Source: Bacteroidota bacterium
Lineage (GTDB): Bacteria > Bacteroidota > Ignavibacteria > Kryptoniales > JAKASW01
DNA: 61,905 bases
NCBI GenBank assembly: GCA_021811615.1
Contig: JAJZNW010000126.1
Span: 1 to 61,905 of the forward strand
Direction: 5' to 3'
Each line of letters begins with the position of its first letter. Position 1 is the stretch's first letter. The notes beneath the pieces were generated by a model that had not been told where the DNA came from, did not search any database, and saw only the letters and a list, made by a program, of their open reading frames with translations. Positions 43,720 through 53,039 of the stretch are shown piece after piece. The position numbers were made by a program, and so were the translations under genes.

Positions 43720-45814
43720 TCTTGAGAGCGTTGATAATTATATCTATTAGTTTGATCCCTATGAACGGCGCCACGAGTCCGCCGAGTCCGTAGATAAGGA
43801 GGTTCCTCCTCAAGACGGCGCTCGCACCGACCGGTCTGTACTTCACGCCTTTAAGCGCCAACGGGACGAGGAGAATAATGATTATCGCGTTGAAGATTAC
43901 CGCACTAAGTATGGCGCTCTGCGGCGAGCCGAGGTGCATAATGTTCAGCGCCGCGAGCGGGCCGACCGGCTTGCCGAACGCGTAAAGCGCTGCGGTCATG
44001 GCAGGTATTATCGCGAAGTATTTCGACACGTCGTTCGCGATGCTGAACGTCGTGAGAGCGCCGCGAGTCATGAGAAGCTTCTTCCCGGTCTCGACTACTT
44101 CGATGAGCTTCGTCGGGTTGCTGTCGAGGTCGACCATGTTGCCCGCCTCCCGGGCTGCCTGCGTTCCGCTGTTCATGGCAATTCCGACATCGGCCTGTGC
44201 CAGCGCGGGGGCATCGTTCGTACCGTCGCCTATCATTCCCACAAGATGCCCGTTGGCCTGCTCCGCGCGGATCCTGCCGAGCTTATCTTCGGGCTTCGCC
44301 TCCGCGATGAAGTCGTCGACACCCGCTTCTGCTGCAATCGCCGCGGCGGTGAGTGCATTGTCGCCGGTTATCATGACTGTCTTGATGCCCATCTTCCGGA
44401 GCTGGGCGAACCTTTCCTTGATTCCCCCCTTCACGATATCCTTCAACTGCACTATTCCGAGAACGTCTCCGTTCTCGACGACGACGAGCGGTGTGGAGCC
44501 CGCGCGGGCTATCTCTTCAAGCTTCTTCTGCACCGATTGAGGAAAGTTCTTTCCGAGTTCAGACACATACTTCTTTATCGCTTCCCCCGATCCTTTCCTG
44601 ATGGAGCGCGGTCCGATCCCGTCTGTTGCAGGTATTTCGACGCCACTCATCTTGGTTTGCGCAGAAAATGGGATGAAAGTCGCGCCGACGTCCCGCACTT
44701 CCTTCGCCCTTAACCCGTATTTCTCTTTTGCGAGAACGACAATCGACCTGCCCTCCGGCGTTTCGTCCGCGATAGACGAAAGCTGAGCTGCATCGGCCAG
44801 CCTCTCCACATTTATGCCGGGAGCCGGTATGAAATCGCTCGCCATCCTGTTGCCGAGGGTTATAGTGCCGGTCTTGTCGAGGAGGAGGACGTCGACGTCT
44901 CCGGCCGCTTCTGCGGCGCGTCCGCTCGTCGCGATGACATTTTTCCTGATCAGCCGGTCCATGCCGCTAATCCCGATCGCGCTGAGGAGACCGCCGATTG
45001 TCGTAGGGATAAGGCAGACAAGGAGCGAAGCAAGGATCGGAAGTGTTATGTACGGCTTCACCGAAATTCCGGATGCTTTACCGCTGTACATCATGAACGG
45101 AGGGAAAGTCGAGACCGCAAGAAGGAAGACGATAGTCAGAGCCGAAAGGAGTATCGTCAGCGCTATCTCGTTCGGCGTCTTCTGACGCTTCGCCCCTTCG
45201 ACAAGGCCGATAATCTTGTCCATGAAGGTTCCGCCCGGTTCGGCGGTGACGCGGACTACTATGCGGTCGCTCAACACCTTCGTTCCGCCTGTCACGGCGC
45301 TTCTCTCTTCACCGCTTTCTCGTATGACGGGTGCAGACTCACCTGTGATAGCCGACTCGTCAACGCTCGCGATACCTTCGATGACAACTCCATCGACCGG
45401 TATGACGTCGCCCGCTTCACAAACGACGACGTCATCCTTCCTTAAGTCAAGGGCGTTTACTTTGGTTTCCTTGCCGTTTTCGATCCTCCTCGCGGTCGTT
45501 TCGGATCGTGTCTTCCTAAGGGCCTCGGCCTGCGCCTTCCCGCGCCCTTCGGCGATCGCCTCCGCGAAATTCGCGAAGAGAACTGTGATCCACAGCCAAA
45601 GAGTGATCTGTATGTTGAAGAGCGACTCGCGGCCTATCGCGATCTCGCGTATCACGACATAACTCGATATAACCGCGACTACTTCGACGACGAACATTAC
45701 AGGATTCCTGACAAGGGTTTTCGGATTCAGCTTCTTCACAGAATCCGCCAGCGCCTGAAGGACTATTTTCCTATCGAATGTAGATGTTAATCTATGATCT
45801 GATTTCTTGTCCAT
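43712..45814 (-). CDS. kdpB: Potassium-transporting P-type ATPase subunit B
   Basis: 700 residues with all catalytic elements: TGES at 157-160, the M4 motif CLIPTTIGG (267-275), phosphorylated Asp313 in DKTGT, nucleotide-binding domain (about 330-460), [12 protein letters not shown] at 529-536, and the TM5 charged pair Asp595/Lys598 in [10 protein letters not shown]. It hydrolyses ATP to drive high-affinity K+ uptake through KdpA. It is the intact reference for the degenerate copy downstream. A 629-bp gap separates it from kdpA, whereas these genes are usually adjacent. Confidence 0.97.
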   Translation of the reverse strand: MDKKSDHRLTSTFDRKIVLQALADSVKKLNPKTLVRNPVMFVVEVVAVISSYVVIREIAIGRESLFNIQITLWLWITVLFANFAEAIAEGRGKAQAEALRKTRSETTARRIENGKETKVNALDLRKDDVVVCEAGDVIPVDGVVIEGIASVDESAITGESAPVIRESGEERSAVTGGTKVLSDRIVVRVTAEPGGTFMDKIIGLVEGAKRQKTPNEIALTILLSALTIVFLLAVSTFPPFMMYSGKASGISVKPYITLPILASLLVCLIPTTIGGLLSAIGISGMDRLIRKNVIATSGRAAEAAGDVDVLLLDKTGTITLGNRMASDFIPAPGINVERLADAAQLSSIADETPEGRSIVVLAKEKYGLRAKEVRDVGATFIPFSAQTKMSGVEIPATDGIGPRSIRKGSGEAIKKYVSELGKNFPQSVQKKLEEIARAGSTPLVVVENGDVLGIVQLKDIVKGGIKERFAQLRKMGIKTVMITGDNALTAAAIAAEAGVDDFIAEAKPEDKLGRIRAEQANGHLVGMIGDGTNDAPALAQADVGIAMNSGTQAAREAGNMVDLDSNPTKLIEVVETGKKLLMTRGALTTFSIANDVSKYFAIIPAMTAALYAFGKPVGPLAALNIMHLGSPQSAILSAVIFNAIIIILLVPLALKGVKYRPVGASAVLRRNLLIYGLGGLVAPFIGIKLIDIIINALKIV

Positions 45815-46443
45815 ATCTCTTATTCCTTGAATGTACGGATTGTCAATCGCGCCTCATTCCAAATTCTAAATCCGAAATCCTAAACTCTAAAGAAGTTCTA
45901 AATATTAAATCCAAAGCTTCTAAAAGGGCTCGCATTGTTGACTGGTGACGAAATACATTTGCGCGATTACAGACGCCACTTCGTTTCCCCGACCTACTTG
46001 CGCTAACGACATTTTGCATTGAGTTTTTTGAGTTTTGAATTTGTTTAGGCACTTAGTAATGAACTTTGTGCAATAAAAGCAAAGATATATGCCTGGCACA
46101 AGGTACAGCAGAAAGATGGCCTGAGAAAAAATGGCGTTAAGAAAATTTCGGAGAGGGGCGTCAAAAAACGAATATTCGTCTCGGGTGTGCCTTAAGATGG
46201 TCCGCCTTCGGCGGACCGTCCCGTCCCCCTGAACAGGAGGCGATTTTAATATACGGTGGTACTTACATCTTGGAGGAAACTCCCCAAATCGCCTCATCAG
46301 GTAAATTGTCATATCCTGTGGAAGGGGGACGGGACTCCATTTTCGCAAGGGGGGATGAATATCCCCTGGACAGCGTCGTAGTTCATCCATATTTGGTTTC
46401 GGCTTTGCCGAGTTAGGATTTAGAGTTCAGTATTCACAGTTTC
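45815..46443. other. 629-bp insertion-like gap between kdpA and kdpB
   Basis: No credible gene: the frames at 45843-46052 and 45920-46390 have no ribosome binding site, domain or coding-like composition. The stretch contains AT-rich low-complexity DNA (45850-45915), a short perfect hairpin GGTCCGCC-TTC-GGCGGACC (about 46199-46217), and a 118-bp palindromic element (46218-46335). Confidence 0.6.
46218..46335. mobile_element. 118-bp MITE-like palindromic element
   Basis: Terminal inverted repeats GTCCCGTCCCCCT (46218-46230) and AGGGGGACGGGAC (46323-46335) are perfect over 13 bp. Internal arms GAGGCGATTT (46237-46246) and AAATCGCCTC (46286-46295) are perfect over 10 bp. It codes for nothing and splits the kdpA-kdpB junction. 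A MITE-like origin is inferred; no target duplication was identified. Confidence 0.6.
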
Positions 46444-48159
46444 TTAAAACGTCTTTCCCGCCAGCATCAGGAAGTGTTCCACGATCGGGCCGAGCGCGAG
46501 GACCGGGAAGAATGTCAATGCTGCGACTATTATTATCACGCCGATCAGTAGAAACCCGAACAGCGCGGAGTCAGTCGGGAAAGTACCGGCAGACGGTGGT
46601 ACCGCTTTCTTCTTCGCGAGACTCCCGGCCACCGACAGGTAAGCAGCTATCGGCACAAACCTTCCGATCAGCATGTCAAATCCCATCGTTACATTGTAGA
46701 ACACCGTGTTCGCGTTGAGTCCGGCGAATGCGCTCCCGTTGTTGGCGGCACCGGAAGTAAATGCGTATAGAATTTCGGAGAGGCCGTGAGGGCCGCCGTT
46801 ATTAAGCGATGACAGCCCTACTTTCGTAATGGAGGCAATGGCGGTGAATATCAATATCGCAGCACCGGGAGCAAGCACACCGATGACCGACATTTTCACC
46901 TCGTATGCTTCGATTTTCTTTCCAAGGTATTCCGGAGTCCGACCGACCATCAGACCGGCGATGAAGACAGTCAGCAGTACAAAGAGGAGCATGCTTGCGA
47001 GTCCCGAACCGATGCCGCCGAAAATCACTTCACCGAACATCATGTCGAGCATGCCGACCATTCCAGAGAGCGGAGTCAGGCTGTCATGCATTGAGTTCAC
47101 AGAGCCGTTAGAGGTAACCGTCGTGGTTACCTCCCACAATATGCTGTTCGTAATACCGAGTCTGGTCTCCTTCCCCTCCATCGACGGGGTCGAGACGTAT
47201 GGAGGATGGAAGCTGTACTCGGAGTAAAGCGAGAAGCTCAGCATGATGCAGAATACAGAGAGCATGACTCCCCAGATGACCCAACCCTGTCGCGCTGACC
47301 CGACCATCTTGCCGTACATGTAAACGCTGGCAGAGGCGATGAGAATAATCGACAACACCTCCAGGAAATTGGTCAGCGGGGTCGGGTTCTCGAACGGATG
47401 CGCGCTGTTAGCATTGAAAAATCCGCCGCCGTTCGTGCCCAGTTGTTTGATCGCAATCTGAGAAGCAGCGGGCCCGACTGCGATCACCTGCTTCTGTCCT
47501 TCGAGCGTCGTGACGTGAGCGTAGCCAGAAAGCGTCTGCACAGTTCCCTGTCCGATGAGTACCAGGGTGAGTATGACCGAAAGCGGAAGCAGCACGTATA
47601 GAGTCATGCGTACGAGGTCGGCCCAGAAATTTCCAAGACCTTCCTTCGACTTCCGGGTGATCCCGCGGACGAGCGCGAGGAGTACCGCCATGCCTGCCGC
47701 CGCACTGACGAAATTATGGACTGTGAGTCCGGCCATCTGAACGAAATAGCTCAGCGTGGTTTCGCCGGCGTAAGACTGCCAGTTGGTATTTGTCATGAAG
47801 CTAACTGCCGTGTTGAACGCGAGATCCCACGACACATTAGGGAGATGTTGCGGGTTCAACGGAAGATACTCCTGTGTCACCTGGAGGAGCCAGAGCACGA
47901 CCAGGCCGACGAGACTGAAAGCGATGACCGCGAGTAGATATTCTTTCCAGTCCATCTCCCGTTCAGGGTCGATCCCGCAAATTCTGTAGAACCATCTTTC
48001 CAGACCGCCGAAGACAGGGGTTAGAAAATTCCTTTCGCCGTTCAGCGCCTTCGCCATGAAGTTGCCGAGCAGTGGGGTAAGCACGATCAAAGCGATCAGG
48101 AAAGCGCCGATCTGCAAGATATCGTGCATGCCGAATATTCCTAGCGTCGCGATGAACAT
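46444..48159 (-). CDS. kdpA: Potassium-transporting ATPase subunit A
   Basis: 571 residues, about 10 membrane helices, the channel-like K+-binding subunit. Selectivity-filter-type loops are visible as SFMTNTNWQSY, QLGTNGGGFFNANSAHPFENPT and SGAANNGSAFAGLNANT. The ATG at 48159 overlaps the kdpF stop (TGATG), which favours it over an internal ATG 10 codons later. Under low K+ it forms KdpFABC with its neighbours. Confidence 0.97.
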   Translation of the reverse strand: MFIATLGIFGMHDILQIGAFLIALIVLTPLLGNFMAKALNGERNFLTPVFGGLERWFYRICGIDPEREMDWKEYLLAVIAFSLVGLVVLWLLQVTQEYLPLNPQHLPNVSWDLAFNTAVSFMTNTNWQSYAGETTLSYFVQMAGLTVHNFVSAAAGMAVLLALVRGITRKSKEGLGNFWADLVRMTLYVLLPLSVILTLVLIGQGTVQTLSGYAHVTTLEGQKQVIAVGPAASQIAIKQLGTNGGGFFNANSAHPFENPTPLTNFLEVLSIILIASASVYMYGKMVGSARQGWVIWGVMLSVFCIMLSFSLYSEYSFHPPYVSTPSMEGKETRLGITNSILWEVTTTVTSNGSVNSMHDSLTPLSGMVGMLDMMFGEVIFGGIGSGLASMLLFVLLTVFIAGLMVGRTPEYLGKKIEAYEVKMSVIGVLAPGAAILIFTAIASITKVGLSSLNNGGPHGLSEILYAFTSGAANNGSAFAGLNANTVFYNVTMGFDMLIGRFVPIAAYLSVAGSLAKKKAVPPSAGTFPTDSALFGFLLIGVIIIVAALTFFPVLALGPIVEHFLMLAGKTF

Positions 48160-48236
48160 CAGAATTTCTCCGGCTTACTCAACGTATAAACCAGGTACAC
48201 CAGAAGTGCTATCGAGATTAGAAGTCCGATTATCAT
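48159..48236 (-). CDS. kdpF: Potassium-transporting ATPase subunit F
   Basis: 25 residues, MIIGLLISIALLVYLVYTLS followed by KPEKF: a single membrane helix with the KdpF ending. It is directly upstream of kdpA, its TGA overlapping the kdpA ATG. KdpF stabilises the KdpABC complex in the membrane. Too short for most gene finders but the position and sequence are diagnostic. Confidence 0.9.
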   Translation of the reverse strand: MIIGLLISIALLVYLVYTLSKPEKF

Positions 48237-48452
48237 TTGATCTTACGACCTCATTTTTTGCGCTTAAATATGGCAGGAGTTAAGCGGTGCGGCAATTAAG
48301 GAGTCGTAAAGAGATGGACGATAGGTATAAGGAAAACATAAAAACTGGAGTAAAAGCCCCTTCTCGAACCAGACGGTTAGTGATCAGCGGGGAAAATGGC
48401 TAACTGGACGCTCCTACCGGAGCTATACATTTGTTGTGTGTACTCGCATCCT

Positions 48453-48509
48453 AACTCACCCCCCACCCCCTCTCTTTCGAAAAAGAGAGGGGGAGTAAGG
48501 GGGTGAGTT
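48453..48509. terminator. 57-bp inverted repeat, possible bidirectional terminator
   Basis: AACTCACCCCCC...CTCTCTTTCGA faces AAAAGAGAG...GGGGGTGAGTT with few mismatches. It lies between the minus-strand ICMT-like gene and kdpF and could insulate them; it lacks clear T-runs, so a dispersed-repeat origin is equally likely. Confidence 0.45.
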
Positions 48510-48520
48510 CGACTGGCAAA

Positions 48521-48579
48521 GCCATCCACACATCACCACTGCCTTAGGCAGTGGGTTTCCACGTCGGACTAAAGTAAGG
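48521..48579. repeat. Dispersed repeat, copy 2 (CATCACCACTG...GGACTAAAG)
   Basis: Homologous to 15256-15316. Contains the stem CACTGCC-TTA-GGCAGTG. Confidence 0.65.
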
Positions 48580-48760
48580 ATGCAAATACTCAACCTGCCG
48601 GCATTGCTGCGCTATGGATCCCCAGGCCTATAGCTGCGGCGGAAAACCACCTGATAGACCACCAAGGCTCCAGGACTCAAACAAGAAGATCGAGATTGAT
48701 TACAGTTTCCAACGACCTTGTGCCTTCGTGTCCTGGTTGCTACCCTTTCCGGCCAAGTTT

Positions 48761-49435
48761 CTAGAAGATTCCAGGGACCAGGTGCCAGCGCACTTTCGAG
48801 CAATACTCTTTATAGCCAGGAAGGCTCTCTGAAAGAAATCTTTCTTCGTCCAGGAGACGCCAGACAAGGCCGAGAATTGTGAGGAAGGCAGCGACAAGCC
48901 CCCAGTATGATCCAAGGGCCAAAGACAGTCCCACAAAGTACACAGCCGCACTCGAATACATAGGGTTCCTCACCACCGAGTAAGGACCTGTTGAGACGAC
49001 CTTCTGCTCACTGGATACTTCTACTGTCGAGGAACCGAACGAGTTTTCTTTGAACACCCGGTACACCATCCAAATGCTCACTATTATCAAGACATCGCCG
49101 AAGATGCTAAGCCATGGCGGCACACCCGACCATCCAAAGCGCCGATCGAGCCCCGGAACGATGAACGCTCCGATGGCAGGTATGCCTGCAAAGGCAACTA
49201 TGACCTTCTGTACGGGTCGCTCCTCTGAAGCAGGCCCAATTTTCGTTCGTCTTTCGAGAAGGGCAGGATTTTTCACAATGTTCATAGTTAGAAGGACACT
49301 CGAGACTACACCCACCACCATATAAAGCCATCCTTGCCAATAGTTCAGAGTCCCGGCCGAAAGAAATATCGCCAGAGCAATCAACACAAAGGCGGCCACA
49401 AGGCCGGACCACATTTTTGCATCGGGATCCTTCAT
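48761..49435 (-). CDS. Isoprenylcysteine methyltransferase-like (ICMT/PEMT) membrane protein
   Basis: 224 residues from the ATG at 49435, which has GAAGAGG upstream; an in-frame TTG 7 codons earlier is less likely. Five to six membrane helices, then STGPYSVVRNPMYSS and LLDEERFLSESLPGYKEYCSKVRW, the SAM-binding signature of the family. Substrate unknown. On the same strand as the Kdp genes, but probably insulated from them by the hairpin and repeat. Confidence 0.86.
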   Translation of the reverse strand: MKDPDAKMWSGLVAAFVLIALAIFLSAGTLNYWQGWLYMVVGVVSSVLLTMNIVKNPALLERRTKIGPASEERPVQKVIVAFAGIPAIGAFIVPGLDRRFGWSGVPPWLSIFGDVLIIVSIWMVYRVFKENSFGSSTVEVSSEQKVVSTGPYSVVRNPMYSSAAVYFVGLSLALGSYWGLVAAFLTILGLVWRLLDEERFLSESLPGYKEYCSKVRWHLVPGIF

Positions 49436-49547
49436 ATGTTTACCTCTTCCTTTCAAATATCTTGCATTAATCTATCCGCGTCGTCACCAAATATCAACCG
49501 GAATTATGAATCGGTGGTCATGTTGAGGCTTGATTAATCCCGCAGGC

Positions 49548-50666
49548 TCAGAATGTTGCAATAGCCCCGAGCAACAAGGTCGGCTGCGATGTCATTGTCG
49601 GAAGCGGCGGACCGGCAGAGATGAAAGCCTTTCCATTGGCGAAGTCGTCGCGCGCTTCGAGCATAAGCATAAGGTGACTCCACGGGCGGTACCGGTACGT
49701 AGCGGTGATCTCCTTGAAAGTCGCTTTCGGGAACGTTACGCCAGTCGTGTAACCCTGCGGGTCGTAGTACACCTCCCCGCGAAGGGCGATATCCGACTTC
49801 TCACTCAAATCGTACTTGGCATAGAGAGCAACGCCTTTCCATACATTGAGCATGCCCGCCACGCGTTCCCTCCCATAGACCGCATCGGACGCCAATGAAA
49901 GCTTTTGGCCGACCTGTTGAGTGACGATCAGCTCGCCGACATCCGTCTTACCATAAGGAACGCCCGCTGGCTGCTCGAAACCGCTTATCCCATTCAGCGT
50001 GATTGTGGTAGCAGAAGAAGGAGAATAATTTAGTCCCAGCGCTACAGTCTTCGAATTGTTGTCCTCCACAACATTATTCCAGCCGTTCATCACATAAAGG
50101 GCTGCGGTGAAATTGTCCGTCACTGGATACTCCAGGCGAATACCGGTGTGATAGTAAGGGACAGCCCAGGAAAAGATAAGAGATCTGCTGTAGTTCCAAT
50201 TCTTCGGAGTCTCGATCGCCTCATATCCCATCAGCGTCGAGAACTTCCCGAGGTCGACGGTAAGGCCGGAGCCTATTGGAACTAATGCGCTTATGTATGC
50301 CTGCTCTACCAGATCCAGCGTGCTGGTCATAGGTGAGATGACGCCTGTCTGCGGATTCAGCAATCCCTGGACCACATCGTTGGCGGTTCCGAAACCGAGA
50401 TCGACGTGAAAGCCGACCGGCTCTGCCTTTTCTTTAATGGTGAGCTCGGCGAGATTAAGGCCTAACTGGTTCTCGTAGATATCGAAATTGCGGAGCTGAT
50501 TCATTTGGTTCGAAGGATCATTAAGATTCCTGCTGTAGTAGACATCGAGAAATCCACTCCAGGTTATCGCGGGCTTTGAATCTGATTTGGCCGAGTCGGT
50601 GGCGCGGACATCCACAGATCCGAGAAGAATCACTGCGAGAGTCAATAGTATTAATGCTTTGGTCAT
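49548..50666 (-). CDS. OmpL-like outer-membrane beta-barrel porin (bbp2 type)
   Basis: 372 residues from the ATG at 50666. Signal peptide MTKALILLTLAVILLGSVDVRA, then ITWSGFLDVYYSRNLNDPSNQMNQLRNFD, typical of the putative porin-2/OmpL-like family, with IYENQLGLNLAELTIKEKA and EYPVTDNFTAALYVMNGWNN strands. Such porins are often found beside kdpFABC in Bacteroidota (recalled from genome context), so it probably brings K+ through the outer membrane. Confidence 0.8.
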   Translation of the reverse strand: MTKALILLTLAVILLGSVDVRATDSAKSDSKPAITWSGFLDVYYSRNLNDPSNQMNQLRNFDIYENQLGLNLAELTIKEKAEPVGFHVDLGFGTANDVVQGLLNPQTGVISPMTSTLDLVEQAYISALVPIGSGLTVDLGKFSTLMGYEAIETPKNWNYSRSLIFSWAVPYYHTGIRLEYPVTDNFTAALYVMNGWNNVVEDNNSKTVALGLNYSPSSATTITLNGISGFEQPAGVPYGKTDVGELIVTQQVGQKLSLASDAVYGRERVAGMLNVWKGVALYAKYDLSEKSDIALRGEVYYDPQGYTTGVTFPKATFKEITATYRYRPWSHLMLMLEARDDFANGKAFISAGPPLPTMTSQPTLLLGAIATF

Positions 50667-51230
50667 AGTGTGTAGAATATGAGAAGCGCCTGATGTACAA
50701 CTCAATCAAGAGCGCATAAAGAGATGTGCGACCTTCGTAAAGAAAACATAAGGGGTGTAAAAAGATCGCTCAGATTTCGAGAGAAAGTGGAATAATACCC
50801 GTCGGAGGCATCGGGTATTGCTACCATACTGATTCCGGCAATTGACGACGCATAATAGAGTGAACCAGATCACTGCGCCGTCAGAAAGCTCCTTAAAGTG
50901 CCCCTTCCCCCGTTTCTTTGCGCGACCGCCGTACTTGACTTTTTCGCGGGTGAATCGTACTCTAGTCCCTAGAAGTCTCTGTATTCACAGGTCTCATAAG
51001 GGTTGAGTTGAGACTCGCCTTATGATGAATAGTTGTTCCGGGAGGGCGCCGCGGAGACTCATTTACGATCAATTTACTGTCGGGAGAAATGCGAAGTCAG
51101 TGCGGATGTTGCAGTTCATGACGGTCGCGTCGACGAATCCCAACGATCGGATACCGTTGGCGGAGCGTGACCTCCTGAACCGGCATGCACGACAAAAAGA
51201 AGATTCCCCCAATATCTCAGAGGGCCAAAG
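50667..51230. other. Divergent intergenic region
   Basis: 564 bp between the porin (minus) and the pseudokinase (plus). A 92-codon frame at 51022-51300 overlaps the kinase start and has no supporting features. No convincing promoter or repeat was recognised. Confidence 0.4.
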
Positions 51231-53039
51231 ATGGAATCAAAAGCCACGAAGGACAAGGATAGGTCTCCCCATGAAGAACTACCGAAAATCATTTATCTGA
51301 GCAAAGAGGCTTCCGCGGACTTAGTAGAGAATTTCGACTCACTGGGTTACGTAAGGAGCGCGCTCGCCTCAAAATATGAAATCATCGACGAGATAGCCAG
51401 GACTGATACGGCAACCGTATTCCGCGCCGTGCATGTCCAGCTCGGACGGGAAGTGGCCTTGAAAGTTTTGCTGCGTGCCACAGCCCAGGATCGAGGCTAT
51501 GCCGATATGTTCCATCGCAGATGCCGGGCGATAGATAAACTCTCCCAGAGCAACATAATCAGGGTTTACGATGAAGGCGTTGAAAGCGGTATTCATTATA
51601 TGGCGATGGAGTACCTCAAGGGCAGTACACTCGAGGGGAGAATCTCAAAACAAGGCCCCATGCCTCATGAGGTCGTGATTGGCCTCCTGATGCCTGCGAT
51701 CAGTGCACTGGATCATGCCCACCATAATGCGTTAGTACACGGAGACATAAAATGCTCGAGCATCTTTCTGCACAACGACGGGAGGGTGATCCTCAACGGC
51801 TTCGGCATACAGTACGGCACAAAGGGAACCCGGGCATTGTTTAGAAGAAGTCCAAATGCCCTCGAATACCTCAGCCCGGAAGAGGCGGCAGGCAACGGCG
51901 CAGATACAAGAAGCGATATCTACTCTCTCGGTGTGGTTATGTATCACGCACTGACAGGAAGGTTCCCATATAGCGAAGCTACACCGGAAGACACGGTAAA
52001 GGCCATCCTGTCGGATCTGTACTTGCCGGTTTCTGATTATACGAAAACTCCGCCGTGGCTCGAAAGCGTGGTCGACAGATGCCTACAAAGCGATCCTTCA
52101 AGGAGAGTCCAGAGCTGCGCTGAGCTTCTCGTGCTGCTGAACGGATCGTCCAAAGTCGACATTCCACACGTCGTACAGGATCAAGAAGATGTGTTGTCCA
52201 CGGGTGACGGAGTCGGATTCCGATCATCAGTGACGGAACCCGCCCCCGAGACTCCCCGGCGCGCCCTCCGGAATGAGGATAAATCGGAGGCAAACTCCGA
52301 TGCCGCCCGTCCCGGAGCGAAACTTGACGGCTCTGTTGTATCTCCAAACGGAAAAGTTCGCCCCCTGAAGAAGAGTACGGCATATGAAGCGAAGCGGACA
52401 ACGTCTGCTCATGAAGTCCCGAAGGAAAGGAAACGGGGAAATCGCATACGCGTATTGCCATGGCTCCTTACGACCGTTGTCCTCATGGGGTTAGCCGCAG
52501 CAACCGCAGTGGTCGTCTACTCGCTCAGCCTAACTCAAAAGAACACGGTGCAGGGTATCGTCGATAGAGGTTCCACTTCGGAACCGGAAACCGAGAACAC
52601 GCCCCCTGCACGCGAGAACGCAGTCCCGAAGAATAGAATAACTCAAAAGAACTCGGAACTGCCGGTACCGGCACCCGGAGGCACTGAGACCGGTCAGAGC
52701 AAGATACCCGCTGAGAATGTCTCCCCTTCCGCGAAGATCATGGAACGCCGCCCTGCCGTTCGGAAGGCGGCCGAAAGCGTAAAGGTGAAAACCGGGAAGG
52801 ATATCCAAAAGCCAAGCGGTCCCAAAGGACCGACGGTCGTGGAAGTTTCATTACCCGATGTGACTGGAAACCAGTTGGGGGTTGCGAAGAGAATACTCCT
52901 GATGAACGGATTCATTCTCGGGCACGTAACCATTATACCTGATCCGGCCAACGACGGGTTGGTTGTAAGGGAACTTCCCAAGCCGGGGTCCCGGGTCCGG
53001 AAGGGATCGATTGTCAACCTCATAATAGGAAGCAAGTGA
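51231..53039 (+). CDS. PASTA-domain protein with a degenerate Ser/Thr kinase domain (pseudokinase)
   Basis: 602 residues: a kinase-like domain (about 48-310), a disordered Pro/Lys-rich linker, one membrane helix (VLPWLLTTVVLMGLAAATAVV, about 405), and a C-terminal PASTA domain (VSLPDVTGNQLGVAKRILL). The kinase fold is clear (VALK with Lys78; YLSPEEA; SDIYSLGVVMYHALTGRFPY), but the Gly-rich loop is ARTDTATVF, HRDxKxxN is HGDIKCSS (Asn to Ser177), and the DFG Asp is replaced (GFG at 190-192). The alpha-C Glu also appears lost. Catalysis is thus unlikely; it may sense wall fragments and bind partners. Its stop overlaps the next gene's start (GTGA). Confidence 0.87.
   Translation: MESKATKDKDRSPHEELPKIIYLSKEASADLVENFDSLGYVRSALASKYEIIDEIARTDTATVFRAVHVQLGREVALKVLLRATAQDRGYADMFHRRCRAIDKLSQSNIIRVYDEGVESGIHYMAMEYLKGSTLEGRISKQGPMPHEVVIGLLMPAISALDHAHHNALVHGDIKCSSIFLHNDGRVILNGFGIQYGTKGTRALFRRSPNALEYLSPEEAAGNGADTRSDIYSLGVVMYHALTGRFPYSEATPEDTVKAILSDLYLPVSDYTKTPPWLESVVDRCLQSDPSRRVQSCAELLVLLNGSSKVDIPHVVQDQEDVLSTGDGVGFRSSVTEPAPETPRRALRNEDKSEANSDAARPGAKLDGSVVSPNGKVRPLKKSTAYEAKRTTSAHEVPKERKRGNRIRVLPWLLTTVVLMGLAAATAVVVYSLSLTQKNTVQGIVDRGSTSEPETENTPPARENAVPKNRITQKNSELPVPAPGGTETGQSKIPAENVSPSAKIMERRPAVRKAAESVKVKTGKDIQKPSGPKGPTVVEVSLPDVTGNQLGVAKRILLMNGFILGHVTIIPDPANDGLVVRELPKPGSRVRKGSIVNLIIGSK

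Larger units (their letters stand above)
48237..48760. other. Gap upstream of kdpF with repeats
   Basis: No gene seen in 524 bp. It should contain the kdp promoter. It holds a 57-bp hairpin (48453-48509) and a dispersed repeat (48521-48579), both described separately. Confidence 0.5.

Noticed and set aside
45920..46390. 156-codon frame between kdpA and kdpB
   Set aside because: Runs through low-complexity DNA and both arms of a palindromic element; no domain or ribosome binding site.
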